From NCBI GenBank assembly GCA_017625615.1, contig JAGAKP010000013.1:1-35326 (forward strand): a stretch of 35,326 bases of DNA, given 5' to 3'. The notes beneath the pieces are model-generated. The model was not told the DNA's origin. It did no database searches and saw only the letters and a list, made by a program, of their open reading frames with translations. Numbering within the stretch: the stretch's first letter is position 1; each line of letters starts with the position of its first letter. A program made the position numbers and the translations under genes. This DNA comes from Clostridia bacterium. GTDB lineage: Bacteria > Bacillota > Clostridia > Oscillospirales > CAG-382. Of this stretch, positions 22,705 through 32,208 are shown piece by piece.

Positions 22705-23808
22705 ATGCAATATCTCCTTATAACAGATTCCTTTAAGGGAAGCATATCCTCGTCGGACGCGGGGTTCGCTTTGAAAAGCGGTATCGGATCGGGCGAGGTA
22801 GTACCCTTTTCCGACGGAGGAGAGGGATTTTTACAAAGCATAGAGACCCTTTGCGGAGGGGAGAGAAGGTATCTTTCCGTGCCCGACAGCTACGGGCGCG
22901 AGATACGGACCTATTACCTGCGTCTGGGCGACACTGCGGTGATAGAAACCGCCCTTGCGGACGGGCTTGTGACGGTGGGTAAGGACCACCCCGACATAAT
23001 AAACGCCGCCTCCGTCGGCACGGGAAAGACCGTGCTGTGCGCTATGGAGGACGGAAACAAAAAAATAATCATCGGCTTCGGCGGCAGTGCCGTTAACGAC
23101 GGCGGCACGGGCGCGTTGCACGCACTCGGTGCGCGGTTTTACGGCAAAAAGGGCGAAATCAGACCGGGCGGTCTTTGCGGAGAGCAATGTGAATACGTAG
23201 ACCTTTCGGCAGTAACGCCTTTACTTAAAAAAACGAAAATCGTTTTCGCCTGCGACGTGGAAAACCCCTTTTACGGTGAAAAGGGGGCGTCCCTCGTTTA
23301 TTCACCCCAGAAGGGCGCGGATATGGATACCGCTTTGCGTATGGACGAAAGCCACAAAAAGCTGGCGGAGCTTTTGAAAACCGCCTCGGGCAGGGATATT
23401 TCCTTCGTAAAGGGCGCGGGCGCCGCGGGAGGTCTGGTCGGCGGGCTGCTTTCCGTATGCGACGCGGAGATAAGAAGCGGCTTTGACGTTATCGCAGACC
23501 TTTGCTCCCTTGAGGAAAAGATAAAAAACGCAGATATAATAATAACCGGCGAGGGCAAGACCGACGGACAGACCTTAAACGGAAAATTGCCCAAAAGGGT
23601 TTTGGATATGGCGAAAAAGCACGGAAAGACGGTATGCTGTGTTTCGGGAATTATTACCGAGGAGGGCTACGGTCTGGGAGCGGATATCTGCTATTCCCTC
23701 GTCCGTGACGATATAACTCCCGAAATGACTATAAGCAACCCCGTACCTTATCTTAAAAGGGCGGGAGAATATATTAAAAACAAATACGAAGGGGAAAACC
23801 GAAAATGA
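22705..23808 (+). CDS. Glycerate kinase (GK-1/GlxK family)
   Basis: A 367-residue cytoplasmic kinase that phosphorylates D-glycerate with ATP. Family features are the start LLITDSFKGSISSSDAGFAL, VVPFSDGGEGFLQ, IGFGGSAVNDGGTGALHALG, KGAGAAGGLVGGL, and the conserved EGKTDGQTLNGKLPKRV near 292-308. I chose ATG 22705 because AAAGAGGTGG lies just before it and the promoter ends at 22682; the open frame runs further up but crosses the promoter. The next gene overlaps by 4 bp (ATGA). The glycerate source (garD or glyoxylate genes) is not in the window, and its place at the head of an envelope operon is unexplained. Confidence 0.92.
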   Translation: MQYLLITDSFKGSISSSDAGFALKSGIGSGEVVPFSDGGEGFLQSIETLCGGERRYLSVPDSYGREIRTYYLRLGDTAVIETALADGLVTVGKDHPDIINAASVGTGKTVLCAMEDGNKKIIIGFGGSAVNDGGTGALHALGARFYGKKGEIRPGGLCGEQCEYVDLSAVTPLLKKTKIVFACDVENPFYGEKGASLVYSPQKGADMDTALRMDESHKKLAELLKTASGRDISFVKGAGAAGGLVGGLLSVCDAEIRSGFDVIADLCSLEEKIKNADIIITGEGKTDGQTLNGKLPKRVLDMAKKHGKTVCCVSGIITEEGYGLGADICYSLVRDDITPEMTISNPVPYLKRAGEYIKNKYEGENRK

Positions 23809-24839
23809 AAAAATGCGTATACTGTAACGCCTCTCTGGAGGATAACGCGGTAAAATGCGAATACTGCGGTCAGGAGCCCGACGGTATTCAGGGTATTGAG
23901 TCTACCGTTGAAAACAAGCCTATGCCCAAAAAAAGACGGAGAAAAAATTCCGTATGGTCGGTAATACTGTGCGTATTTCTTTCTATCGGCATATTCCTCA
24001 CCTGCCTTGCGGGAAGTGCATTCGTGCTTCTCGGCAACGCGGTAAACGGCAAAACTATCGAGACCGTGGTTGAAAAAACGGATATTCTGAGCATCCCCGT
24101 AGGTGACGGCACCGTTATCGACAAGGTTGAAGAGGTATTCAAAAATTCGGGCAACGAAACTCTTGCCGCCATGAGCGCAGAGGAGATACGTGCCCTTGCG
24201 GAGCAGGCGGGACTTAACCAAGCCCTCTCGGGTCTGCTTGATCAGGCGGCGGGATATCTCACCGGAGAATACGAGGATATTTCCGTTTCCGCAGACCAGA
24301 TAATGGTAATAATCGAGGACAATATCGAAAACATATACGAGGCTACGGGCTACCGTATTACCGAAGAGGACCTTAAGACGATAAAGGAAGCCCTTACCGA
24401 GCATACCGAGGAGATCAACCAAGCCGCCACCGAAATGATGACCGACCCAGTTATGCAGACCACCGTAAGCACCGTAAGATTTGCGGTCGGACCTACCGTG
24501 CCTGCCGTCACCTTCGGTATCGCGGGACTTTTCCTTATAATCGTGCTTCTCATTCTCCGCCGTAAGGAGGGTACCTTCCTGTGCGCGGGCATTCCCGCTT
24601 TGCTTATCGGCATACTTTACTTCGTGGTATACGGCGCGTCCTCTTCCATAAAGGCGCTTCTGTTCTCCTACGTGTCTATGTCCGCCACCGTTACCAATAT
24701 TGCGGAAACGGTTATTTCCGTAATACTCACACCCATTCTGTATACCGCCATCATCTGCGCGGCTGCGGGAATCGTATGTATAGTTCTTTACGTGGTCATC
24801 CACGTTATTATAGGAAAAAGCAAAAAATACGCAAAATAA
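23805..24839 (+). CDS. Zinc-ribbon membrane protein
   Basis: A 344-residue protein. Four cysteines (C4, C7, C18, C21) form an N-terminal zinc ribbon facing the cytoplasm. A basic stretch KKRRRK is followed by a membrane helix at about 48-72, an acidic Glu-rich external or helical region (about 75-225, with a weak IRALAEQAGLNQAL repeat-like character), then three hydrophobic segments (about 225-245, 252-275, 295-330) and a basic tail. No enzyme motif. The gene overlaps glycerate kinase by 4 bp and lies 12 bp before the MoxR gene. The later zinc-ribbon gene at 29565 has the same Cys spacing, so the pair may frame one membrane complex. Confidence 0.75.
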   Translation: MKKCVYCNASLEDNAVKCEYCGQEPDGIQGIESTVENKPMPKKRRRKNSVWSVILCVFLSIGIFLTCLAGSAFVLLGNAVNGKTIETVVEKTDILSIPVGDGTVIDKVEEVFKNSGNETLAAMSAEEIRALAEQAGLNQALSGLLDQAAGYLTGEYEDISVSADQIMVIIEDNIENIYEATGYRITEEDLKTIKEALTEHTEEINQAATEMMTDPVMQTTVSTVRFAVGPTVPAVTFGIAGLFLIIVLLILRRKEGTFLCAGIPALLIGILYFVVYGASSSIKALLFSYVSMSATVTNIAETVISVILTPILYTAIICAAAGIVCIVLYVVIHVIIGKSKKYAK

Positions 24840-24851
24840 GGAGGCGTAACA

Positions 24852-25817
24852 ATGACTAATTCGTACACGGAAAGACAAAAGCAGGCGCGCTCTCTCGTTA
24901 AGGGACTTTCGGGCGCGGTGCTTGGCAAGGAAAAGGAATCCGTCCTTTTGGTCACTGCCTTTCTTGCGGGCGGACACGTGCTTATAGAGGACGTTCCCGG
25001 CGTGGGTAAGACCACCCTTGCATCCGCTTTGGCAAGACTTTCGGGACTTGAATATACGAGAATGCAGTTTACGCCCGACGTAACCCCCTCGGATATTACC
25101 GGCTTTAATATGTTCGACAAGCGCACCGGCGAATTCGTTTTCCGCGCAGGCGTTGTGGATACGGATATATTCCTCGGCGACGAGATCAACCGCGCTTCCC
25201 CCAAAACACAGTCGGCACTGCTTGAGTCCATGAACGAAAAGACCGTGACCGTTGACGGCGAACTGCATTCACTGCCTCCCCTTTTTACGGTCATAGCCAC
25301 CCAGAACCCCATGGGCTTCGTAGGTACATATCCTCTGCCCGAAGCGCAGGTGGACCGTTTCTGTATGCGCTTTTCCATGGGCTACCCCTCCTTTGAGGCG
25401 GAAATGCGTATTGCCGCAGGTATGACTCACGAAAACACCCTTCCCACCCTCAACCCCGTTACGGACAGAGAGTCGATCACCGAAATGAGAAAGGACGTAA
25501 AGAGCGTCGCCGTTGAGGAGGAGATATACAAATACGCGGTAACCCTCGTCACCGCCACCCGAAAGGACAAAAATATTTCCCTCGGCGCGTCCCCCCGCGG
25601 AAGCGTAATGCTTGTGCGTCTCGCAAAGGCGTACGCATATCTGCAGGGACGGGATTACGTTCTGCCCGAGGATATAAGCGAAATGTATATTCCCGTAATA
25701 AACCACAGAATAACCCTTTCGCAGGAAGCAAAGAGAAGCTTCCTTTCCGCAGAACAGGTGCTTGAAAATATACTCAAAAGCACCGATATGCCCAGAAGAA
25801 GCAAAGGAAGAATATGA
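24852..25817 (+). CDS. MoxR family AAA+ ATPase
   Basis: A 321-residue ATPase. Walker A is DVPGVGKTT (about 47-55), Walker B IFLGDEIN (about 106-113) followed by RASPKTQSALLESM, then VIATQNP (sensor 1) and LPEAQVDRF, all hallmarks of MoxR. MoxR proteins act as chaperone-like ATPases, often with DUF58 and transglutaminase-like partners encoded next to them, exactly as found here. Ribosome site AAGGAGG is present before the ATG. The following gene starts inside the end of this one (4-bp ATGA overlap). The client protein is unknown. Confidence 0.95.
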   Translation: MTNSYTERQKQARSLVKGLSGAVLGKEKESVLLVTAFLAGGHVLIEDVPGVGKTTLASALARLSGLEYTRMQFTPDVTPSDITGFNMFDKRTGEFVFRAGVVDTDIFLGDEINRASPKTQSALLESMNEKTVTVDGELHSLPPLFTVIATQNPMGFVGTYPLPEAQVDRFCMRFSMGYPSFEAEMRIAAGMTHENTLPTLNPVTDRESITEMRKDVKSVAVEEEIYKYAVTLVTATRKDKNISLGASPRGSVMLVRLAKAYAYLQGRDYVLPEDISEMYIPVINHRITLSQEAKRSFLSAEQVLENILKSTDMPRRSKGRI

Positions 25818-27076
25818 AGACTAAAGCAAACGGTGAAAAAAGGCTTATAAAAGCTCCTTTTTATCCATTGCCCACCTACCGCGCGCTTGTTTACGCCGCC
25901 GTGCTCTTTGGAATGTGCACCTTCGCGGCGCTCAGACGGAACGTGCCGATGCGCGTAGCCGCGGCGATGCTTCTGGTACTGCCCATAATTTCGGTGCTGT
26001 ACGGGTTTATCTGCTTTTGCGGAATAAGCGCAAGCTTCGGGTTTGATAAGCCCTTCGTCCGCAAGGGGGACTGCGCCCGCGCGGTGCTTACGGTATACAA
26101 CTATTTTCCTCTTCCCCTTTCGGGGCTTTCGGCAAGACTGTATCTGCCCAAGGTGGAAAAGGACGGTTGGGTATACACCCGTCTGCCCTTTAAACAGCGC
26201 CTTGGCGTTACTATGGGCGGAATGAGAGCGGTCACCGCATCGAGGGAAGCCGCATTCGCTCTTTCGGGAGCATTCCCCGCAAGATGCAAGACGCTTTCGG
26301 TGTACGATCCGCTGGGGCTTTTCCGTTTCGTAAGCACCATCTGCTTTGAGGCGGATATGGCAGTTATCCCCGTAGACGGGGCAAAGGTAGAGGAAGTAAA
26401 AATAAATACCGCCACGGGAGAGGGCGCGGACAGAAACCGCCGCGGCGACGACCGTGACGAGGTATTTGAAATAGCAGATTACGTTCCCGGCGACAGCTTG
26501 AAGGATATCCACTGGAAAAAGAGCGCGCGGGAAGAGGAATTGCAGATAATACGCTACGCTTCTCCAAAGGAAAAGTGTTATTGCGTGCTGTGCGATACGG
26601 GTGATTACCTGCCCGAGGAAAGGGGTAAAAAGCCCGTGCCCGTAAACGCACCCATACTTGACGCGGTGCTTGAGACGGCGTACGGCTTGTGCCTGTCCCT
26701 TGCTTCGGAGGGCAACGGACTCCTTCTTGCGTGGCGCAACGGAAAAGAGGACGTGGGCGTTACCGCCACCCTTGACGAAAGCTTTATATCCCTCTGTAAG
26801 GGCGGATATATTCCATTGGGCGCGGGCAAGCGTGTGGATCCCTCCCTCGTTGCGGAGGCGGACGCGCTTACCCTCGTTACGGGCGCTATCAACGGGGATA
26901 CCGCCGCACAGATAATCGCATTGCAGACGGAGGCAACCAACCTTAAGGGAATATCCGTCACGGTGTGCACCCCCGCGGGAAGTGACGCGGCGGTAGACAC
27001 CAACGTAGTCAAGCATCTTGAAAGCGCAGGCGTTACGGTGACCTATTCCGTAACGGGAAAGGGAGGGGCAAAATGA
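25814..27076 (+). CDS. DUF58 domain protein
   Basis: A 420-residue protein. Two hydrophobic helices near 22-45 and 48-70 anchor it, and the rest is predicted to be exposed. The DUF58 signature is at about 210-235: RRGDDRDEVFEIADYVPGD, then SLKDIHWKKSAR. The C-terminal part has a von Willebrand factor A-like alternation. In other bacteria DUF58 proteins are partners of MoxR ATPases; a metal-dependent or complex-building function is assumed. Coupled by ATGA overlaps to the genes on both sides (25814-25817 and 27073-27076). Confidence 0.9.
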   Translation: MKTKANGEKRLIKAPFYPLPTYRALVYAAVLFGMCTFAALRRNVPMRVAAAMLLVLPIISVLYGFICFCGISASFGFDKPFVRKGDCARAVLTVYNYFPLPLSGLSARLYLPKVEKDGWVYTRLPFKQRLGVTMGGMRAVTASREAAFALSGAFPARCKTLSVYDPLGLFRFVSTICFEADMAVIPVDGAKVEEVKINTATGEGADRNRRGDDRDEVFEIADYVPGDSLKDIHWKKSAREEELQIIRYASPKEKCYCVLCDTGDYLPEERGKKPVPVNAPILDAVLETAYGLCLSLASEGNGLLLAWRNGKEDVGVTATLDESFISLCKGGYIPLGAGKRVDPSLVAEADALTLVTGAINGDTAAQIIALQTEATNLKGISVTVCTPAGSDAAVDTNVVKHLESAGVTVTYSVTGKGGAK

Positions 27077-29568
27077 GTTTTCTTCCCAATACGAAGCGTA
27101 AAAACCAGATATTCGGTTCCTTTTCCACTTTTTCGGGCTTTTTCGTATGCGTTTTGCTTTGCGCGGTGACGGTCTGTGCCGTTGCGGGCTACGCAAGACA
27201 GATACTTCTGCCCGAGGTATCCCACGGCTTCGTGCTTCTTGCATCCCTTGCCGTGGTGGCGTTTACGGCAGTTACGTATCTTTTCTCCGCAGAATGGATC
27301 GTTTATCCTGCCGCCGCCCTTTCATCGGCGGGAATTTTGGTGCTCACCTTCGGCGCGGTGTTACCCGCACTGCGTGAAAAGCTGATAGTTATTAACGAGC
27401 AGATATATCAGTACGAGCCCGACTACGCTCTGCCCTATTTTTTGAATCACGGCTTCGGGCTGACGGTGGCAACGGGAATACTTATCGTGCTTATGGGCGT
27501 GATAATAACCCATTTTATGCTCCGCTGTCAGGTAATAGTTCCCATTATAGTTACCTCCGCCGCCGCTATGGGCGTGTTTATATGTCTTGAGCGCAACGAC
27601 GGAATGTATTTTTACGTTATAATCCTTTGCGTTATCGCCATGGTCTGCGTTGCCGTTCAGGCAAGGGCGGGCAAGGCGATGGACAAAAGACTTGCCGTAA
27701 CCAAGCTGGGCACGAAGACCCTTGCGTTTTTGCTGGCGGCTTTAATGGTTATGCTTCCCGTTGCGGGTAACGAGCAGTTTTCAAAATCGGTAATAGACGC
27801 ATTCTCCGCCCTTACGGGCATCCGTCCTCCCGGCGTTTCACCGGGCGGCTTCGGCGATGCCAGCGGTGACGTTTCCATGGACGGGTTCGAGCAGTTTTTG
27901 CAGGATCTTGAGGAAAGACAGGAAAAGACCGACCTTGAGGACGTGGAATTTCAGAATATACTCCTTTATATCGTAGGCGGTGCCGGCGATGAGGAGGATA
28001 TGTATTTCCGCCGCAGAGTTTACGGCGCTTATTCGGACAGCACGTGGACTCTCGTTTCCGCATCGTCTGCAGACCTTACGGATGCGGCTATGCAGCAGAT
28101 AGCGCTCCGCCGTCCCCCCGAAAAAAAGCCGAGATGGGAATTGGCGCATATAAGCGTTGCCGCAATACAAAAGCCCTTGTATCTGCCCGTTGCCGCCGGT
28201 ACCACCGAGGTAAACGAGCAGTCGGTATACACCTATTTCGACCTTGACGGCGACAGTATCAAGGAGCAGTACCCCGCATATACCATGTCCACCTACCGCT
28301 TCCTTGAAATCGGGGACGAAAAGGCCAGATTTGAATTTTTGAAGGCATACGCAGAGGATTCGCCTCTTATGCCCAAAACCCTTGAGGACGTTATCCTTCC
28401 CGTTTCGGGAGACGATATCCTTGACGAGGAGCTTCGCGCGCTGGCGGAAAAGATAATTTTGCGCTATACCTCCCACGAAACCCTCGAAAGCTGGCTTTCA
28501 AGCGAGGATTCCACCCTTGAGGCGGTGGAGGCGGTGCAGTCCTTCCTTACCGAAACCAAATTTTACACAATGAACCCCCAGATGTCCGACAGATATGAAA
28601 ATTACGATCATACCAAGGACAGCATATACAACTTTTTGTTCAACACGGGCGAGGGATACTGCGTGCAGTTCTCCTCCGCGGCGGTGCTTCTGCTCCGCGC
28701 AGTCGGCATAAACGCCCGCTACGTAACGGGCTTTTCCTCCCGCTCCGCCGCAAACGACGGATACCGTTATATTTACGATAACGGCTCCCACGCGTGGTGC
28801 GAGGTATACCTGGATACGCTGGGCTGGGTACCCTTCGAGATGACCTATGCGGCAATGATAAATTCCATTGATTCAAACGGTCCCATTCTGGATCCCCCCG
28901 TCCACGAGGAAAGCGAGGAAAGCGAACCCGATGACGAAAGCAGTGCTGACGAAGAGAGCAGTACCGACGAAAGCAGTACTGACGAAAGCGAACCCGATAC
29001 AAGCGGCACCGAAAGCAGCACCGTAGTAAGCGAGGAGCTTTCCTTCGGTGAAAACGGCAGTGAGGTGGTCGCAGGCATAAGGGGCGGAAGCAAAAAAGCA
29101 CTTTGGTATTGTATTTCCGCACTGCTGTGTGTTATAATTACCGTACTTATTATCGCCCTTATTTACCGCCGTAACGAAAAACGGCGCAAAGCGGTGCTGG
29201 CAGAGAGAATAAGATGCTCTCTCGGCGTAGGTGATCCTACGGAAATGCTGTTAAAGCTTCACACCCAGCACATAAAGCTCGTGGGTCTGTTGGGATATAA
29301 GCCAGAAAAGGTGGAAAAGCATAGCGAATACGTTGCGCGCATCCGCCGCTCCGAGCCAGATATGCCAAACCCCAAAACGGCGATGGACGCCTTCCGCAAA
29401 GCCGAATTCGGCGGCAAGCCCACCAAGGAGGAGCTTATCGCGGCAGGCAGGCATATACTTTTGCTAAACGATTATTTGTTCCCGCGTATAAAGGGCTTAA
29501 AGAAAAAACGGGCATATTTTACGGGACTAATTACAAAGCCCCGTCCCAAAAAGGAGGAAACCAAATGA
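27073..29568 (+). CDS. Membrane transglutaminase-like protein (DUF3488/DUF4129 type)
   Basis: An 831-residue protein with about seven N-terminal membrane helices (within residues 17-240), an external domain with a transglutaminase-like core, an acidic linker (about 610-655, DES/EES repeats), one more helix (about 675-700) and a basic cytoplasmic tail. Catalytic-type residues are Cys530 (GEGYCVQFSSA) and His573 (GSHAWCEVYLD); the third position, usually the Asp of FDPT, reads WVPFEMT with Glu. The operon with MoxR and DUF58 is the standard setting for this family. The role is probably cell-surface protein processing or cross-linking, not proven. It overlaps the next gene by 4 bp. Confidence 0.92.
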   Translation: MSFLPNTKRKNQIFGSFSTFSGFFVCVLLCAVTVCAVAGYARQILLPEVSHGFVLLASLAVVAFTAVTYLFSAEWIVYPAAALSSAGILVLTFGAVLPALREKLIVINEQIYQYEPDYALPYFLNHGFGLTVATGILIVLMGVIITHFMLRCQVIVPIIVTSAAAMGVFICLERNDGMYFYVIILCVIAMVCVAVQARAGKAMDKRLAVTKLGTKTLAFLLAALMVMLPVAGNEQFSKSVIDAFSALTGIRPPGVSPGGFGDASGDVSMDGFEQFLQDLEERQEKTDLEDVEFQNILLYIVGGAGDEEDMYFRRRVYGAYSDSTWTLVSASSADLTDAAMQQIALRRPPEKKPRWELAHISVAAIQKPLYLPVAAGTTEVNEQSVYTYFDLDGDSIKEQYPAYTMSTYRFLEIGDEKARFEFLKAYAEDSPLMPKTLEDVILPVSGDDILDEELRALAEKIILRYTSHETLESWLSSEDSTLEAVEAVQSFLTETKFYTMNPQMSDRYENYDHTKDSIYNFLFNTGEGYCVQFSSAAVLLLRAVGINARYVTGFSSRSAANDGYRYIYDNGSHAWCEVYLDTLGWVPFEMTYAAMINSIDSNGPILDPPVHEESEESEPDDESSADEESSTDESSTDESEPDTSGTESSTVVSEELSFGENGSEVVAGIRGGSKKALWYCISALLCVIITVLIIALIYRRNEKRRKAVLAERIRCSLGVGDPTEMLLKLHTQHIKLVGLLGYKPEKVEKHSEYVARIRRSEPDMPNPKTAMDAFRKAEFGGKPTKEELIAAGRHILLLNDYLFPRIKGLKKKRAYFTGLITKPRPKKEETK

Positions 29569-30077
29569 CCTACTGTCCCCAGTGCGGATACGCTCTCCGC
29601 GAAGGCACGGTCATCTGTCCCGCCTGCGGTGTAAGGACCGCGGCGGAGGAAAAGACCGCGGCAGAAGAAATTAAAGAGGAAAAGACCGTCGCCGAGGTTA
29701 TCAGCGACGCCTCCGCCGAGCCTCAAAGGGAGGAAGCCTTCCCCATTCCCGAGCCTATCGCGGAAAAGGAGGATGCGCCCGTAAAAACGGGATACGGCGA
29801 CAACAACGTTCCCACGGGCAGGTACGCTCTCCTTTCCACAGGCGGTTATCTTTTAAACCAGCTTTTGTTTATGGTGCCGGGTGTCGGTCTGCTCTTTGCA
29901 ATAATTATGGCGTGCGCTTCAAAAAAGCTCGCCCGCCGCAGACACGCCTTAAGCGCGGTAATACTCCAATTGCTGTTTATCCTGCTGGTTGTGGGAATAG
30001 TGGGTATATCCTCACTTTTCGGCACCTCCGCAGTGGTCGCCGCCATAACCGAATGGTTGAGAGAATTGCTTTTATAA
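29565..30077 (+). CDS. Small zinc-ribbon membrane protein
   Basis: A 170-residue protein. The N-terminal zinc ribbon C4-x2-C7..C18-x2-C21 has the same spacing as the protein at 23805. A Glu/Ala-rich linker (about 25-75) is followed by two hydrophobic segments (about 92-117 and 126-150) and a short tail. No further motif. It is the last gene of the six-gene unit, coupled by ATGA to the transglutaminase-like gene, and is followed 21 bp later by the terminator hairpin. I do not recognise a function. Confidence 0.72.
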   Translation: MTYCPQCGYALREGTVICPACGVRTAAEEKTAAEEIKEEKTVAEVISDASAEPQREEAFPIPEPIAEKEDAPVKTGYGDNNVPTGRYALLSTGGYLLNQLLFMVPGVGLLFAIIMACASKKLARRRHALSAVILQLLFILLVVGIVGISSLFGTSAVVAAITEWLRELLL

Positions 30078-30098
30078 AAGTCACCCCGCCAACAACAA

Positions 30099-30127
30099 AA
30101 TCCCCCGAAGCATCGGGGGATTGTTTG
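30099..30127. terminator. Bidirectional terminator between convergent units
   Basis: A perfect 10-bp stem AATCCCCCGA/TCGGGGGATT with an AGCA loop between the zinc-ribbon gene (plus) and the lipid-kinase gene (minus). The tails are TTGTTTGTATTT on the plus side and TTTGTTGTTGG on the minus side. Confidence 0.82.
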
Positions 30128-30140
30128 TATTTAACCGCTT

Positions 30141-31061
30141 TTATTTCGGCAAAACGAGGTTTACTGCGCCCTCGAGGATCTTTACCTCGGGGTCCTTCAT
30201 AAGTATGATCTCCCCGTCCACGTTAAAGGGGATACGGCCGTCGCACAAAAACTTTAATTTTTTACAGCGGCGGTAGGTGATAACGCCCTTCGCCTTTTCC
30301 ATATGCTCGCCCTTTTTATATATGCCCACCAGCTTTAAAAAGCTTTTGCGGTTCACACGGTCGATGGCGAGAAAATCCATATACCCGTCGTTTATGACGG
30401 CGCGGGGTGCGGCGTGATATGACCCGCCGTAATAATTACCGTTGGCGGCGAGAGCGAACAAACACTCTTTTTCCCCGCCGAAAACGTCGGTATCATCGCA
30501 CAAAATTTTATATCTGTAGGTTTCGTACCTAAGGAAATTTTCCACCACGGACATATTGTAGGACCCTTTTCCGCCCAGAATACGGCGGTACTTGTTCATA
30601 CCGTCCGCCACGGCGGAATCAAATCCCGCGCTTGCCACGTTCACGCTTATGTATTCGGTGCCGCTTTCGGAATCGGTGACCGACATAACGTCAATTGCCA
30701 TGGTGTCACCGCTTACCGCACGGCGAAGGTCGCGGAAATCCGAGGGAGTGTACTGCGGCAACGCCTTTATAAAATCGTTTCCGCTTCCCGTGGGAACCAC
30801 TGCCACCGAGCAGTTTTTGTTGCCCGAGCGGATAATTCCCGTAACCACCTCGTTAAAGGTGCCGTCGCCTCCGCAGGCGTAAATACGTATATGGTCGGTG
30901 GCGGAAGCAAGCTGCTCCTGCACCTCGCGGGTGGCGTCCTTGGCGCAGACGGTGGTGTACGTTTCCGCATCGCTTATGCCGAGTCTTTCCACTGCCGCTG
31001 ATATTACCTTTGTTCTGTCCTTACTGCCCGCAACGGGGTTAAGTATAAATAAATGCTTCAT
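30141..31061 (-). CDS. Diacylglycerol/lipid kinase family protein (YegS/DagK-like)
   Basis: A 306-residue cytoplasmic kinase of the DAGK_cat fold. Visible motifs: FILNPVAGSKDRTKVISAA at the N-terminus, CGGDGTFNEVVTGII (nucleotide/catalytic loop) and VVPTGSGNDFIKALP. A Gly-rich segment with NGNYYGGSYHAAPRA and DGYMDFLAID follows, as in YegS/DgkB proteins. The likely role is phosphorylation of diacylglycerol or a related lipid for phospholipid turnover. ATG 31061 is preceded by AAGGAG and overlaps the tmcAL stop in an ATGA, so the pair is translationally coupled. Eleven extra in-frame codons upstream are unlikely because they lie before the ribosome site. Confidence 0.9.
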   Translation of the reverse strand: MKHLFILNPVAGSKDRTKVISAAVERLGISDAETYTTVCAKDATREVQEQLASATDHIRIYACGGDGTFNEVVTGIIRSGNKNCSVAVVPTGSGNDFIKALPQYTPSDFRDLRRAVSGDTMAIDVMSVTDSESGTEYISVNVASAGFDSAVADGMNKYRRILGGKGSYNMSVVENFLRYETYRYKILCDDTDVFGGEKECLFALAANGNYYGGSYHAAPRAVINDGYMDFLAIDRVNRKSFLKLVGIYKKGEHMEKAKGVITYRRCKKLKFLCDGRIPFNVDGEIILMKDPEVKILEGAVNLVLPK

Positions 31062-32170
31062 TTCAAGGCTCCTTGTATATAGGGTGTTCGGCACAGCGGG
31101 TCGGGGGAACCGTACAGCTCCCGCAACACCCGTTCTGCGCGGAGAGCAGACTCAAACTGCTTTTCTCCCGCAAGGGACGCGGGCTTTACCTCAAAGCGGA
31201 TACCGCTGCTTTTGCCCATTTCCTTTATAATTCCCATGCCGTCCCTGCCAGCGGCAAGCAAAAGGGTGTAGGAAGGCATTTCCGCCGCCTGATATTTGGT
31301 TATACCGAAAAGTATGCTTATAAGCCCGCGGCGTATGCGCGCATCGGTATCGTTGGCACTGCGGCATTTGTCCATAAGCTCCGCCGCGCTTCCCGCCACA
31401 CGGCACGCCTTGGTTATACGGCCCGCGAGGGATTCGTCAATACCGTACAGCACCGCCTTGTCGCCGGTATACAGCTTCGCCGCAAGGGACGCAAAGGGAA
31501 GTATGGCACCGTCGGGCAGTGTTTTTTCAAAAAAAGGACGGGCTTCCGTAGGCAATTTTACGTCCGGCACGCCGAGGGCGCGTATAGACCCTGCGGAATA
31601 AAACATTTCCGAACGGCGGATCACGTGGCAGGAAAGTATATTTCTTTTGGATATCGCCTTTATATATTCAAGTGCAAGAATATTGTTGGGGTGGCAAAGG
31701 GAAGCGGCTTTTTCCCCGCCAAGGTTTTCGGCAAGGATATTTTCCACAGCCTTGGGGTAGGAAACACGCTTTTTTTCCTTTATATATTGGTTTACCCGTT
31801 CTTCAAAGCCTTGGTCACACACTATCGGCGCGGCGGCGTACACCCCTTCGGGATCCTCTGCGCCGAAAACGAGCGCTTCCATTCCCGTTTCCTCTGCAAT
31901 ATGCACGCCTGCGCGGGCAAAATCTCTGGCGGAAAGACCGGAGAAGGGGAAGGGTAATTCCAGCACCCCGTCAAATCCGCATTCCACTGCGGCGGCGGCG
32001 CGGGAATATTTTTCTGCGCAGGCGTTGCCGCCCCGCTGGATAAGGTTGCCGCTCATTATGCCGAAAACCGTATCGTATTTTTTCTTCGCCTCGGAAAGTA
32101 AATATCCGTGCCCGTGGTGAAAAGGGTTAAATTCGCATATAACTGCGGCAGTTCCTTTAAATCTTTCCAT
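31058..32170 (-). CDS. tmcAL: TmcAL: tRNA(Met) cytidine acetate ligase
   Basis: A 370-residue protein of the YlbM family (formerly DUF795). The N-terminal nucleotidyltransferase-like part has ICEFNPFHHGHGYLL (HxGH), MSGNLIQRGG, AVECGFDGVLELPFPFSG and VFGAEDPEG. TmcAL makes N4-acetylcytidine at the wobble base of elongator tRNA-Met from acetate and ATP. The length fits the family (about 370-410). The gene stands divergent to acetate kinase, and their promoters overlap, which joins an acetate user to an acetate-producing step. It is followed by the lipid-kinase gene with a 4-bp overlap. Confidence 0.92.
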   Translation of the reverse strand: MERFKGTAAVICEFNPFHHGHGYLLSEAKKKYDTVFGIMSGNLIQRGGNACAEKYSRAAAAVECGFDGVLELPFPFSGLSARDFARAGVHIAEETGMEALVFGAEDPEGVYAAAPIVCDQGFEERVNQYIKEKKRVSYPKAVENILAENLGGEKAASLCHPNNILALEYIKAISKRNILSCHVIRRSEMFYSAGSIRALGVPDVKLPTEARPFFEKTLPDGAILPFASLAAKLYTGDKAVLYGIDESLAGRITKACRVAGSAAELMDKCRSANDTDARIRRGLISILFGITKYQAAEMPSYTLLLAAGRDGMGIIKEMGKSSGIRFEVKPASLAGEKQFESALRAERVLRELYGSPDPLCRTPYIQGALK

Positions 32171-32179
32171 AAAAATCCC

Positions 32180-32208
32180 TTGCTTTTATTTTCTAACGGT
32201 AGTATAAT
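32180..32208 (+). promoter_or_regulatory. ackA promoter
   Basis: TTGCTT, 17 bp, TATAAT, 38 bp before the ackA ATG. The -10 box shares bases 32203-32206 with the -10 box of the divergent tmcAL promoter. Confidence 0.78.

Noticed and set aside
23748..25268. 506-residue frame on the minus strand
   Set aside because: It lies opposite the zinc-ribbon and MoxR genes, rich in His, Tyr and Gly without domain signs, as typical for shadow frames.
25655..27244. 529-residue frame on the minus strand
   Set aside because: It is antisense to DUF58 and its neighbours; Arg/Cys-rich shadow, no start signal.
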